This document shows positions 9,324-18,339 of a DNA stretch of 64,000 nucleotides, one piece after another (the stretch's first letter is position 1; every line of letters starts with the position of its first letter). This DNA is from Pseudomonadota bacterium (GTDB lineage Bacteria > Desulfobacterota > Desulfobulbia > Desulfobulbales > Desulfocapsaceae). Position numbers and translations under genes: made by a program. The stretch is taken from NCBI GenBank assembly GCA_018817385.1, contig JAHIUA010000088.1, positions 19,317-83,316 of the forward strand, written 5' to 3'. The notes beneath the pieces are model-generated. The model worked only from the letters and a program-made list of their open reading frames with translations. It had not been told where the DNA came from and searched no databases.

Positions 9324-10583
9324 ATGGATGAGATAGAGGTCAGACAGGTAGGTGAGGTGGGAGAGCAGAGGCAACACAGAGGACCGGGGGATCTGGTGGT
9401 TGGGCTCGATATCGGAACCACTAAGATCTGTTGTGTGGTTGGTGAGGTCTTTGATGATGCGGTGGATATTGTTGGATTTGGAACCGCCCCTTCCATGGGT
9501 TTGAAAAAGGGGGTGGTGGTGAATATTGAATCCACTGTCAAGTCCATCAAACAAGCGGTGGCGCAGGCGGAGGAATCTGCAGGGTGTGAACTGAGTACTG
9601 TGTATGTTGGTATTGCCGGGAGTCATGTCAAGGGCTTCAATAGTCCTGGGATTCTGGCCATCAATGGTCGGGAGATCAGGGAAAATGATGTTGCCGATGT
9701 GATTACTGCTGCCAGGACTGTGAAGATTTCTGAAAACCAGCAGATCATTCACGTTCTTCCCCAGGAGTATATGGTTGATGATCATACCGGTATTCAGAAT
9801 CCTCTGGGAATGACTGGAGTGCGTCTGGTGACCAATGTCCACATTGTCACAGCAGATATGGGTGCCGTCCATAACCTCTACACCTGCTGTAATAAGGCAG
9901 GTCTTGAAGTGGCGGATATGGTCCTTGAGTCCATTGCTTCAGCCCATGCAACGCTCAGTGCCGATGAAATGGAGTTGGGGGTAGCCCTTCTTGATATTGG
10001 TGGCGGAACCACAGATCTTGCGGTGTTTTGTGATGGAACCATACGCCACACCTGTGAAATCGGTCTGGGTGGACATAATCTGACAAATGACCTTTCTGTT
10101 GGCCTGCGTACGCCTCTTCAGGATGCCGAACGCCTCAAAGAAGACTACGGCAGTGCCATTTCCTCGTTGATTAAACCCAATCATGTGGTGGATGTCCCCA
10201 CTGTTGGTGATCGGGAGCCGCGCAAGGTTACCCAGAAGGTTCTGGTGGATATTATTCAGGCAAGGATGGTAGAAATTCTGGAGATGGTGAATCAGGATCT
10301 CATTGGTTGCGGTTTGAAAAACAGGATCCACGGCGGTATTGTCATCACCGGCGGTACTGCTTTGTTGGCCAATCTTGTGGATCTTGCAGAGCAGATTTTT
10401 GACCTGCCGGTGCGTATCGGCTATCCAGTGCAGATCGGCGGCAAGGTGGAGCAGATCTATACACCGCGTTGTACCACTGGTGTCGGTCTGGTGATGTACG
10501 GGCGTCAGCATCAGGTGGATAATCGTTACAGCGATAGTTCCATGGTCGGTAGGATGAAGGACTGGCTGCGAAAAATCATGTGA
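9324..10583 (+). CDS. ftsA: Cell division protein FtsA
   Basis: This is an actin-like ATPase that anchors FtsZ filaments to the membrane (419 residues). The phosphate-1 loop LDIGTTKICCVVGE begins near residue 28, the 1C domain spans roughly 110-190 (IHVLPQEYMVDD), phosphate-2 is LLDIGGGTTDLAVF near 216, and GGIVITGGTALL near 335 is the adenosine motif. The C-terminal amphipathic tail (GRMKDWLRKIM) fits the membrane-targeting sequence. The first 27 residues look poorly conserved, so the true start may be a little downstream of the ATG at 9324. Confidence 0.95.
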   Translation: MDEIEVRQVGEVGEQRQHRGPGDLVVGLDIGTTKICCVVGEVFDDAVDIVGFGTAPSMGLKKGVVVNIESTVKSIKQAVAQAEESAGCELSTVYVGIAGSHVKGFNSPGILAINGREIRENDVADVITAARTVKISENQQIIHVLPQEYMVDDHTGIQNPLGMTGVRLVTNVHIVTADMGAVHNLYTCCNKAGLEVADMVLESIASAHATLSADEMELGVALLDIGGGTTDLAVFCDGTIRHTCEIGLGGHNLTNDLSVGLRTPLQDAERLKEDYGSAISSLIKPNHVVDVPTVGDREPRKVTQKVLVDIIQARMVEILEMVNQDLIGCGLKNRIHGGIVITGGTALLANLVDLAEQIFDLPVRIGYPVQIGGKVEQIYTPRCTTGVGLVMYGRQHQVDNRYSDSSMVGRMKDWLRKIM

Positions 10584-10667
10584 GGGGTCGGTCAGCTCAA
10601 AGTTTTCCTGAGAGGGAGCAGAGGGAGAGGCGCAGAGTGATTTTTTTGGAGTCAAATGAGAAAAATG

Positions 10668-10696
10668 TTTCAGTGAACAGTGGCAAATGCTATAAT
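10668..10696 (+). promoter_or_regulatory. Putative sigma-70 promoter for ftsZ (extended -10)
   Basis: TGCTATAAT, an extended -10 with the perfect hexamer TATAAT at 10691-10696, lies about 68 bases before the ftsZ start. The hexamer 17 bases upstream (TTTCAG, 10668-10673) is a poor -35, which is usual for extended -10 promoters. It lies in the ftsA-ftsZ gap and would allow ftsZ to be transcribed independently of the upstream cluster. Confidence 0.5.
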
Positions 10697-10764
10697 TTAT
10701 CTACTGATAATTATGGATATGTCACGCCAAATAACGTGTGGATTTCTTGAACAGGGGTGAGAGT

Positions 10765-11994
10765 ATGCCGTTTAGAATGGCGGAAACAGAAGGGGTTGCG
10801 GTCGTCAAGGTTATAGGCGTCGGTGGCGGAGGTGGCAATGCCATTAATACCATGGTTGATGACCGTCTGCAGGGGGTAGAATTTATAACTGCCAATACGG
10901 ATAGACAGGCCTTGAATCAGTCCCGAGCCGATATCTGTCTTCAGATCGGTCCCAATATCACCAAAGGTCTCGGTGCTGGAGCCGACCCGGAGACGGGGGA
11001 GCTTGCTGCGCAAGAGTCCCTTGATGAAATCAAAGAGAGCCTCAAGGGCGCTGACATGGTTTTTGTCGCGGCCGGTCTCGGCGGTGGTACTGGTACCGGA
11101 GCAGCCCCGATAGTAGCCAAGATCAGCAAGGAACTGGGAGCGCTTACCGTGGCCGTGGTGACCAAACCCTTTCATTTTGAAGGTAAAGCTCGCATGCGAA
11201 ATGCTGAGCGGGGCTGGGATCAGTTGCGTAAGTATGCAGATACCATTATCACCGTTCCCAATGATCGTCTCCTCTCCCTGATGCAGAAGAATTCAAAACT
11301 TTCCGATATGTTGAGCATGGCGGACAAGGTTCTCCTTCAGGCTGTGAAGGGGATCACTGATCTGATCAATGTGCCTGGAATGATTAATGCCGATTTTGCC
11401 GACTTGCGCACGGTGATGCGAGAGGTCGGACCGGCTATCATGGGCTCTGGGTCTGCTGTTGGCGAAAGCAGGGCCACGGAGGCAGCTAAACGGGCTATCG
11501 ATAACCAGCTTTTGGAAGATGTCGGGATTGATGGGGCGCGAGGTTTGCTCATTAACATCTCGGCTTCGAAAGAGAGCTTCACCATGGCCGAGTTTATGGA
11601 AGTCTCAGCCCTCATCCATGCCAAGGTTGACGATGAGGCGAAGGTGGTCATTGGCGCTCTCTATAATGATGCCCTGGGTGATGAACTTCATGTCACCGTT
11701 ATTGCCACAGGTGTGGGAGAAGTGGTTCCGACAAAAGAAAAGCTTGTTCAGGTGGAGTTGTCAGCGAAGAGTAAAGGATCAATTCCCGAGGAGCAGGCAG
11801 AGCGGCCCGTGCATACATCCCCGGCTCCGGCTAATCCACAGGCAAGAAAATCTATATTTTCATCTTCCAATTTCAATGGCTTTGAAAATCACGGGATTTC
11901 ATCAGGGGAAAAATCTAGAAATAAGCAGGAGAGTCAAATTTGGAATGAGGAATATATGGAAACCCCGACTTATCTGAGAAAGAAGGCGAACTGA
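10765..11994 (+). CDS. ftsZ: Cell division protein FtsZ
   Basis: This is the tubulin-like GTPase that forms the Z-ring (409 residues). The nucleotide-binding motif [13 protein letters not shown] occurs near residue 20, the tubulin signature [10 protein letters not shown] near 105, and the T7 region [11 protein letters not shown] near 205. An acidic/proline-rich linker leads to a C-terminal peptide containing TPTYLRKK, close to the usual FtsA/ZipA-binding tail. I chose the ATG at 10765 because AGGGGTGAG lies immediately upstream; a GTG nine codons earlier lacks such a site. Confidence 0.97.
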   Translation: MPFRMAETEGVAVVKVIGVGGGGGNAINTMVDDRLQGVEFITANTDRQALNQSRADICLQIGPNITKGLGAGADPETGELAAQESLDEIKESLKGADMVFVAAGLGGGTGTGAAPIVAKISKELGALTVAVVTKPFHFEGKARMRNAERGWDQLRKYADTIITVPNDRLLSLMQKNSKLSDMLSMADKVLLQAVKGITDLINVPGMINADFADLRTVMREVGPAIMGSGSAVGESRATEAAKRAIDNQLLEDVGIDGARGLLINISASKESFTMAEFMEVSALIHAKVDDEAKVVIGALYNDALGDELHVTVIATGVGEVVPTKEKLVQVELSAKSKGSIPEEQAERPVHTSPAPANPQARKSIFSSSNFNGFENHGISSGEKSRNKQESQIWNEEYMETPTYLRKKAN

Positions 11995-12039
11995 TTCGGA
12001 ACGCATTGTCGGCAGTCCATCTTTGTGCGGTTGCTCCCC

Positions 12040-12096
12040 GCCCGCAGAGGTGGTTGCGGGCACAATCAATTCACAGGCAGGCGGAATATTCCGCCT
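12040..12096 (+). promoter_or_regulatory. Two hairpins, one an 18-bp perfect palindrome, between ftsZ and the radical SAM gene
   Basis: A GC-rich hairpin (GCCCGC 12040-12045 with GCGGGC 12056-12061) is followed by the perfect palindrome AGGCGGAATATTCCGCCT at 12079-12096. The flanking CACAAT (12061-12066) and ATTGTG (12105-12110) can also pair around the palindrome. No T-run follows, so this is not a standard intrinsic terminator. An operator, attenuator or RNA-processing site are all possible. Confidence 0.45.
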
Positions 12097-12117
12097 CTGA
12101 AACAATTGTGATCGCTT

Positions 12118-13932
12118 GTGCTCGTCACTGCACAAAGGTCATACGGAGAGCGATTTATCAGACAGAAAAAAAAAGGACCGGTAAGTTCTAATCTACTTGA
12201 TCTGGAAAGCGGTACCTATCTCAAAAAGTGGACCGGTCGTCTGCCTGTTGCTCTGCTCTATCCCAATAGTTACGAAGTAGGTGTTTCCAGCCTCGGTTTT
12301 CAACTCGTCTACTCCCTGCTCAATGAGCACGATGAACTGGTCTGTGAGCGATTTTTTCTACCTGCTGCCAGTAACGCTCCTCTTCGTTCCTTTGAATCCG
12401 GCAGGCCCCTTGCTGATTTTCCTTTTCTCTTCTACTCTGTCAGTTTTGAGCACGATTACCTGAATCTGGCCCGACTGCTCCTGGCCGGAGGAGTCCCTCT
12501 TTTTGGCAAAGAAAGGAGTGCCCGACCTATCGGGGCCGCTGGTCCTCTGGTGATTGGAGGTGGGGTGGCCACCTTTATGAATCCTGAGCCTCTGGCCCCT
12601 TTCACGGACCTGTTTTTGCTGGGCGAGGCTGAGACGCTTCTTCCCCCCCTGCTTCCTTTCCTTGCTGAGCACCTTGAAAAGACTCCTCGCGCCGACCTTC
12701 TTTTCCTCCTCAGTCAAAAACTTGTTGGGGCCTATGCCCCTTCCCTTCATACCCCGGTTTATGACCAGGAGGGGCGGCAGATCGATTCTTTGCCTCGAGA
12801 GGGGCTTCCGGCGCGGGTAAAAAAAGCGACAACTCTGACTCTGAGCAAGGCCGCACATTCGCAGATTCTCAGTCCGGCTGCCGAATTTTCCAGCCTTTAT
12901 CTCACAGAACTGGGTAGGGGATGCTCCAGAGGGTGCAGGTTTTGTGCCGCCGGTTTTATCTATAGGCCGCCTCGTCTCTGGGATGCAGATGCGGTGATTA
13001 AGGGCCTTGAAGAACGCTCGTCTGCTGTCAATCGTGTGGGCCTGCTCGGCATGGAGATGGCCAAAAGGGAAGAGCTTGAGTCTCTTTCTTCCTATCTTCT
13101 TGAGAGTGGCTGTTCTCTTTCTTTTTCCTCCCTGCGGGCGGATAGAATTTCCGGACCACTGCTGCAACTTCTCGGCAGCAGTGGCCTGAAGAGTGTGGCC
13201 ATTGCCCCGGATGGTGCTTCGGAGCGTCTTCGGCGCGTGATCAACAAGAATCTGACAGAGGAGGACCTTCTTCTTGCCGCTGAGCGCCTGGTAGATGCAG
13301 GATTGTATAAATTAAAACTCTATCTGATGATAGGGTTACCCACCGAGACCATGGATGATCTCCAGGAGATGCTGGAACTGGTAAAAAAAATCAGGGAAAG
13401 GATGTTGCCCAGGGGCAGGGCCAGGGGAAGATTGTGTGAGATTACCCTGTCTGTCAACTGCTTTGCCCCTAAGCCCTGGACACCCTTTCAGTTTCACCCC
13501 TTTGGTGGAGGAATACTTGCCGTTGGAGAGGAAGGGGACGCGGCAACTGCACTCAAGTCTCTCAAGGAAAAAATTGATTTTTTACGTAACGGACTGCGTT
13601 TGGAGGCTAATGTACGGATGAACCATGACAAGCCGGATAATGTCCTGTTTCAGGCAGTTCTGGCTCGAGGGGATCGACATCTGGCCCAAGTTTTGGCTAC
13701 CATGGCGCAAAGGGGACTCCCCTGGAAACAGGCCATGCGCAAGAATGGTCTGCGGCCAGAGACCTATGCTATTTATCAGTACGGGGAAGACGATTATTTC
13801 CCATGGAATATTGTAGACCATTCTATCAAACAGGGCTATCTCTGGCAGGAATATCAAAAGGCTTTTCAGGCCAAAACAACCGTTGCCTGTGAGACCTCTG
13901 TCTGTAGGCGATGTGGAGTATGTGGTGACTAA
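12118..13932 (+). CDS. Radical SAM protein with N-terminal B12-binding-like region
   Basis: A protein of about 604 residues. The N-terminal half (PNSYEVGVSSLGFQLVYSLL near 43, FYSVSFEHDY near 100, PLVIGGGVATFMNPEPLAPF near 142) matches the cobalamin-binding-like module that precedes radical SAM domains in this superfamily, but I see no cobalamin-ligand DxHxxG motif. The [4Fe-4S] motif is GRGCSRGCRFCAAGF near 268 (CxxxCxxC). The extreme C terminus carries another cysteine cluster (VCRRCGVCG). Substrate unknown. The GTG at 12118 has no good Shine-Dalgarno sequence, so the start is uncertain. The stop overlaps the start of the downstream kinase gene. Confidence 0.8.
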   Translation: MLVTAQRSYGERFIRQKKKGPVSSNLLDLESGTYLKKWTGRLPVALLYPNSYEVGVSSLGFQLVYSLLNEHDELVCERFFLPAASNAPLRSFESGRPLADFPFLFYSVSFEHDYLNLARLLLAGGVPLFGKERSARPIGAAGPLVIGGGVATFMNPEPLAPFTDLFLLGEAETLLPPLLPFLAEHLEKTPRADLLFLLSQKLVGAYAPSLHTPVYDQEGRQIDSLPREGLPARVKKATTLTLSKAAHSQILSPAAEFSSLYLTELGRGCSRGCRFCAAGFIYRPPRLWDADAVIKGLEERSSAVNRVGLLGMEMAKREELESLSSYLLESGCSLSFSSLRADRISGPLLQLLGSSGLKSVAIAPDGASERLRRVINKNLTEEDLLLAAERLVDAGLYKLKLYLMIGLPTETMDDLQEMLELVKKIRERMLPRGRARGRLCEITLSVNCFAPKPWTPFQFHPFGGGILAVGEEGDAATALKSLKEKIDFLRNGLRLEANVRMNHDKPDNVLFQAVLARGDRHLAQVLATMAQRGLPWKQAMRKNGLRPETYAIYQYGEDDYFPWNIVDHSIKQGYLWQEYQKAFQAKTTVACETSVCRRCGVCGD

Positions 13933-15382
13933 AAAATCGACTCCGACAATCAATGATCCGCAGCAATTGGAACAGCTAAGGGCCGGACTCATGCCCTTCC
14001 AGCTGGTAAAATATTTTTCCTTTACCAGCCTTGCGGTGATCTTGATTTTTACCTTTGTTCTTTCCTGGATAATTTCTAACAATGCCCGTTCGGTCATGCT
14101 CAATCAGAGCGAGGCTTATTCTCTTCTCCTGGCCGAGAATCTGAACCAGCAGGTGTTCAGAAGTTTTGTCCTCCCCACTGTGGTGAGCTATGGCAAAATT
14201 GCCCTGTCCAACCCGGCTCAATTTCAAAATCTGGACCGTGTGGTTCGTAATGCTACTGAAGGCATGAAGATGCAGGCGGTGACCATTTATGATTCCACTA
14301 TCAATATCATTTCTTACTCCACTAATGAGGAGCAGGTTGGAAAAAAAGATATGGGAGGTCTGGAGTACTTGAAGGCATTGGCTGGGACACCCAATTCTCA
14401 GATCGTTTCCAGTGGCTCTGTCCTCAGTCTTTTGCCTGGTGCTGCGCCTGCCCATTGCATGCTCAAGACCTTCATACCTTTCCGCCAGGTACGAGACGAC
14501 AAACGCTCTGCTGATCTGATCATGGGGGTTATTGAAATCACTCAGGATCTTTCCCGTGAATATTCGGCTATTATGCAGTTGCAGGGAAGGATTATCCTGG
14601 TCTCTTTTCTGGTCATGGCCATACTCTTTCTTGTTCTCCTCACCATCGTCAGCCGTGCATCTAAAATCATGGAGAGAAAGGTGCACGAGCGCCTGAGTCT
14701 TGAGGAAAAACTGAACCATGCGGAACGACTGGCCCATCTCGGGACCATGGTCGCCACCGTTTCTCACGAGATTAAGAGCCCCCTTGGCATTGTTCGCTCC
14801 ACTGCTGAAATTCTCTATAACAGGATTAAAAAAGTAGCTCCAGGGAATGAAAATCTGGCCGAGATCATTGTCGCTGAAACCACCCGTCTCAACAATATCG
14901 TAATGAAATTTCTCGACTTTGCCAGGCCTCAGAAGGTCAAGCTTTCTCCATTTGATATCAATGATATCCTTGGGAAGGCCCTCCATTTCATCGATGCCAA
15001 GTTGCAGGAGCAGGGGATTGCTCTGGAGACGAATTTTCCCTCACATATGCGGAAAGTCAGTATTGATCCGGACCTTTTTTATCGGGCTCTGCTCAATATC
15101 CTGGTCAATGCTATCCAGGCCATGCCAGAGGGCGGACTGTTGCGCATAAGCACCGGCATAACTGATTCTGACGGATCGGTTTTCATCTCTATCCAGGATA
15201 GTGGAATAGGGATGAGTGAAGAGAAGGCGGCCGAGATCTTCAAACCTTTTTTCACCGATAAGAATCGAGGAACGGGGCTGGGGTTGGCCATCACTAAAAA
15301 TATCGTCGAACAGCATCATGGGACGATTTCTGTGATCAGCAGTGAAAATGAAGGCAGCACCTTTACCATCACCCTGCCTTGA
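13922..15382 (+). CDS. Membrane sensor histidine kinase
   Basis: About 486 residues from GTG 13922 (GTG 13925 is equally possible; a GGAG lies just upstream). Membrane segment 1 is near residues 28-47, an extracytoplasmic sensor region runs to about 215, and segment 2 is IILVSFLVMAILFLVLLTIV near 222. HisKA has the phospho-acceptor at His282 (TVSHEIKSPLG). The ATPase domain has NILVNAIQAMPEGG, DSGIGMS and GTGLGLAITKNIV. No receiver domain is fused and no response regulator is adjacent. The gene end overlaps the FetA-type ATPase gene by about 35 bases, so a link to metal stress is plausible but inferred from position only. Confidence 0.88.
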   Translation: MVTKKSTPTINDPQQLEQLRAGLMPFQLVKYFSFTSLAVILIFTFVLSWIISNNARSVMLNQSEAYSLLLAENLNQQVFRSFVLPTVVSYGKIALSNPAQFQNLDRVVRNATEGMKMQAVTIYDSTINIISYSTNEEQVGKKDMGGLEYLKALAGTPNSQIVSSGSVLSLLPGAAPAHCMLKTFIPFRQVRDDKRSADLIMGVIEITQDLSREYSAIMQLQGRIILVSFLVMAILFLVLLTIVSRASKIMERKVHERLSLEEKLNHAERLAHLGTMVATVSHEIKSPLGIVRSTAEILYNRIKKVAPGNENLAEIIVAETTRLNNIVMKFLDFARPQKVKLSPFDINDILGKALHFIDAKLQEQGIALETNFPSHMRKVSIDPDLFYRALLNILVNAIQAMPEGGLLRISTGITDSDGSVFISIQDSGIGMSEEKAAEIFKPFFTDKNRGTGLGLAITKNIVEQHHGTISVISSENEGSTFTITLP

Positions 15383-16016
15383 TCAGGATAAGGCCAGGGG
15401 CCTACGCCTCTGTGGTTTGTCCTTTTTAAGTAATGGTCCCTACTCATTGGATATTCTTCCAGGAGAATGCATTGGACTCACAGGTCGCTCAGGGGTGGGT
15501 AAGACCCAGTTGCTGCGGGCCGTGGCTGATGTGATTTCCCACAGGGGAGATTGTCTTCTCGATGGAACAGCCTGTTCCGCCTTTGAAGCACCTGTGTGGA
15601 GAAGGACAGTGGCCATGGTCGTTGCTGAATCCTGTTGGTGGCATGACACCGTTTCCCCCCATTTTGCCGGGGGCATGGAGGAGGGGCAATGCCGTGATTG
15701 GCTCATGAAAATGAGATTACCCTTAGATGCAGGTGGCTGGCGGGTCAGCCGGCTTTCCACTGGTGAGCGCCAGCGCCTCTCCCTTGTCCGCAGCCTGATG
15801 AATACCCCCCGGGTACTCCTCCTTGACGAACCAACCTCGGCCTTGGATCGAGAGATGGTCCAGGTGGTGGAGGGGATTATTGCAGATATCTGCGAGAAGA
15901 AGCAGACCATCTGTCTTTGGGTCAGTCATGACCGGGAGCAGCTTATCCGGATGGCCAACAGGATTTATCGGGTTGAAGCGCAGGGGCTGGTGGAGGAGGT
16001 GAACGAATGCAGGTAA
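15348..16016 (+). CDS. fetA: FetA-like ABC transporter ATP-binding protein
   Basis: An ABC ATPase of about 222 residues: Walker A GRSGVGKTQLL near 45, signature LSTGERQRLSL near 136, Walker B VLLLDEPTSALD near 157, and the H-loop VSHDREQ near 189. Pairing with a FetB-type permease identifies the FetAB (YbbL/YbbM) family, described in E. coli as exporting iron and easing oxidative stress. The start is uncertain: ATG 15348 lies inside the kinase gene in another frame, and GTG 15342 is also in frame. The last ten bases overlap fetB. Confidence 0.85.
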   Translation: MKAAPLPSPCLDQDKARGLRLCGLSFLSNGPYSLDILPGECIGLTGRSGVGKTQLLRAVADVISHRGDCLLDGTACSAFEAPVWRRTVAMVVAESCWWHDTVSPHFAGGMEEGQCRDWLMKMRLPLDAGGWRVSRLSTGERQRLSLVRSLMNTPRVLLLDEPTSALDREMVQVVEGIIADICEKKQTICLWVSHDREQLIRMANRIYRVEAQGLVEEVNECR

Positions 16017-16810
16017 TCTCTCTGAGCGCTTTTGACCTCGGTCTTGCCGCATTGCTCCTCATTCTCCTGGCCGCTACCAGTTTCCTTATCGGGCTGGGTC
16101 TGGAGAGGAGGATGCTTATTTCCGGTACACGGATGACAGTCCAGTTGCTGCTCATCGGTATGGTCTTAAAGGTCCTCTTTGCCAGTTCCAGTCTCTGGTT
16201 GGTACTCAGTATGGCAACGGTCATGCTCCTTGTTGCCGGCTACGAAGTCTGGGCTCGGCAGAAGCGTAAACTGTCCGGGGCCAGGGGATATCTCATCAGT
16301 ACCGGTTCCATGCTGATTTCCTCATTTACCGTCACCCTTCTGGCGTTGACGAGTATGGTGGGCGTTGATCCCTGGTACACCCCGCAGTATGCCATTCCCC
16401 TCCTCGGTATGCTTCTCGGTAATACCATGAACGGAGTGGCCCTGGCCTCTGATCGCTTGACTACGGAGTTGTATACTCATCGTGCCATGGTGGAACAGCG
16501 GTTGCTCCTGGGACAGGGTTGGCAGGAGGCAAGTGGTGATATTCGTCGGGATTGTATGCGCACCGGGATGATCCCCATCATCAACTCCATGGCCGCCGCC
16601 GGAGTTGTCAGCCTGCCGGGGATGATGACCGGCCAGATCCTCGGCGGTTCATCTCCTCTCGATGCAGTAAAATACCAGATCCTGATCATGTTCCTCATAG
16701 CCGCCGGTACCGGGTTTGGTGTCCTGGCAGCCATCTGGCTGATCAGCCGTCAGCTGTTTGATGAACGCCAGCGCCTGGTTCTTGACGAGTTGACTGTTGT
16801 CAAAGAATGA
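16007..16810 (+). CDS. fetB: FetB-like (UPF0014) ABC transporter permease
   Basis: An inner-membrane permease of 267 residues with six to seven hydrophobic segments. The conserved block MLLGNTMNGVALASDRL near 138 and the GMIPIINSMAAAGVVSLPGMMTGQIL region near 188 are typical of FetB/YbbM proteins. GGAGGTGAAC precedes the ATG, which lies inside the end of fetA, so the two subunits are translationally coupled. Likely role: ATP-driven export of iron or a related metal. Confidence 0.9.
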   Translation: MQVISLSAFDLGLAALLLILLAATSFLIGLGLERRMLISGTRMTVQLLLIGMVLKVLFASSSLWLVLSMATVMLLVAGYEVWARQKRKLSGARGYLISTGSMLISSFTVTLLALTSMVGVDPWYTPQYAIPLLGMLLGNTMNGVALASDRLTTELYTHRAMVEQRLLLGQGWQEASGDIRRDCMRTGMIPIINSMAAAGVVSLPGMMTGQILGGSSPLDAVKYQILIMFLIAAGTGFGVLAAIWLISRQLFDERQRLVLDELTVVKE

Positions 16811-17184
16811 TTGGGGGAAAGGTACTCTTGCATCAGCTTCCCTGTTGCATCGCCGGGCTTGCTAAGGAAATCTGTCATTACCTGTCATGTGAAGGTAACG
16901 TTGCCGGAGTTGTATGAAAGATGAAAATGAGATACTGTTGTTACCTGTCGTTGCTTCGCTAACGAGTAATGGGATTTGTTGGCCAAGATCAACCTTGACG
17001 CTGTTCATGACTCCTGGGCAGAAGGGAGAGATAATGCTCTCCCTCAATTTTAGAATTTGAGTGCGGCGAAAAACGTGTCATCAACATACTGAAAATGAGT
17101 TCAGTATTCTCAGCAAAGAATGTTGAATGAAGAGGGCTGGCAGGAACGAGTGAACGTTTTATAAAAAGGTATAGGGAGAACGGT
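16811..17184. other. Intergenic region, no gene seen (374 bp)
   Basis: Only short weak frames occur here. One small hairpin is visible (TTACCT/AGGTAA, around 16878-16898). The last 20 bases carry AGGTATAGGGAGAACGGT, the ribosome-binding region of the next gene. I see no convincing terminator after fetB. Confidence 0.5.
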
Positions 17185-17457
17185 ATGACACAGATCAAAA
17201 AAGGTATTTGTGAAGAGTGTGGTAAAGATTATAGCGAGATAAAGACAGTCTGCGGCGCTTGCGGTTATTCGCCCCGTGGGGGAATCCCCATGGCAACTGG
17301 CGATCCGTATTGGAAGTGCGGGAAGTGCGGCAGAACCGTTCAAGCTGCAAAGCCGCCGGAAAAATGCCCAGGCTGCGGCGAGTTTTGTGATTTTAAAAAT
17401 GTCACCTGCTACACACCAGAGTGCGGTGGCCCGGGAAATATTGATCCGCAGCTTTAA
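17185..17457 (+). CDS. Rubredoxin-like / zinc-ribbon small protein
   Basis: A 90-residue protein with eight cysteines in CxxC pairs. The N-terminal knuckle is CEECGKDY...CGACGY. The C-terminal half, [19 protein letters not shown] followed by PGCGEFCDF and then [10 protein letters not shown], resembles the rubredoxin-like domain that ends rubrerythrin-type proteins. It probably binds iron or zinc through four thiolates and may act in electron transfer or oxidative stress in an anaerobe. A purine-rich site (AGGGAGAA) precedes the ATG. It appears to be a single-gene unit. Confidence 0.8.
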   Translation: MTQIKKGICEECGKDYSEIKTVCGACGYSPRGGIPMATGDPYWKCGKCGRTVQAAKPPEKCPGCGEFCDFKNVTCYTPECGGPGNIDPQL

Positions 17458-17686
17458 TGGTTCTGCGGTCGCTGGTGGCCATATCTTCATTTCTTTATTG
17501 TTTCGGTACGAGAAAACCATTGTTCCTCCCTTGTCACGATTTCTTCCCATGACTTGGACTGCTCACCCAGATGTTGAGCAAAGAGAGGAATATGGTCCGG
17601 GGAAAAATAAATAGAGAGAGGTGTCCCAGGAATGAGGCGAATGATGTCGCGAAATTTTGAGGGTGTCGGGTTATTGGGAGGAGATC

Positions 17687-18124
17687 GTGGAATTTTTTGA
17701 GTTCGCTGAAGTCTTGGCAACCCAGGAGGAAATCAGAAACAAGATGTCCATAGACCATCTTCCCTTTTTTTGCGAGTATATTGAGGCGGTGGATGAGGCT
17801 GAGGAGTTGGGCAGGGTTGTTTATTTTCGGCACTGGGGGCGTTTTCACATACGGCGGAAAAATGTTATGGGCGGTATACGTTTTTCCGTCCCGGACTGCC
17901 CTAACGCCTTGACCTGGACCGTGACGACAGGCTATCCTCCCCACCCTGAAAAAATTGTCCTGCATGCTACCATCAACAGGACTGAGCACGATCCTGAATT
18001 CATTGCAGCGACAACGGAACTACTAGTCGCTTTGAAAAATGGAATGGAAAGGAATATCAACACAGAGTCTGGCCAAGCTCAGTCGCGCCCTTTTCTAATG
18101 CCTGACTTGCGCTCTAATCGCTGA
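17687..18124 (+). CDS. Conserved hypothetical protein
   Basis: About 145 residues, function not recognised. I favour GTG 17687 because GGAGG lies five bases upstream; an in-frame TTG at 17657 would add ten residues. The body (IDHLPFFCEYIEAVDEAEE, VVYFRHWGRFHIRR, GGIRFSVPDCPNALTWTVT, HATINRTEHDPEF) has the composition of a real soluble alpha/beta protein, whereas the overlapping - strand frame does not. No signal peptide or membrane segment. The last 15 residues look less conserved. Confidence 0.65.
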   Translation: MEFFEFAEVLATQEEIRNKMSIDHLPFFCEYIEAVDEAEELGRVVYFRHWGRFHIRRKNVMGGIRFSVPDCPNALTWTVTTGYPPHPEKIVLHATINRTEHDPEFIAATTELLVALKNGMERNINTESGQAQSRPFLMPDLRSNR

Positions 18125-18339
18125 ATGGAAGCGTTGTGCAGAAATGAGGGATGCATTTTCAGAAAAGGGAAGATCGTTAATGGGTTCATACAGGAAAACT
18201 ACCTACGCACGGGGTTGAGTGGGATACAACTGGTATTGCGGTCTCTATTGGTGAAACCTTCTGGCCCGCTTTTACCTCCGGCCATACATATCTTGAGAGA
18301 GTGGATGCGCATTCAGGCTGAAAACTGGAAAGTACTTCT

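Noticed and set aside
13976..14986. 336-codon - strand frame
   Set aside because: It is antisense to the sensor kinase gene, whose kinase motifs are intact; the complementary product has no recognisable domain.
18181..18320. Protein-like fragment (GETFWPAFTSGHTYLERVDAHSG) before rsgA
   Set aside because: It is bounded by stops in the same frame, has no start codon and no recognised relative, and is too short to call.
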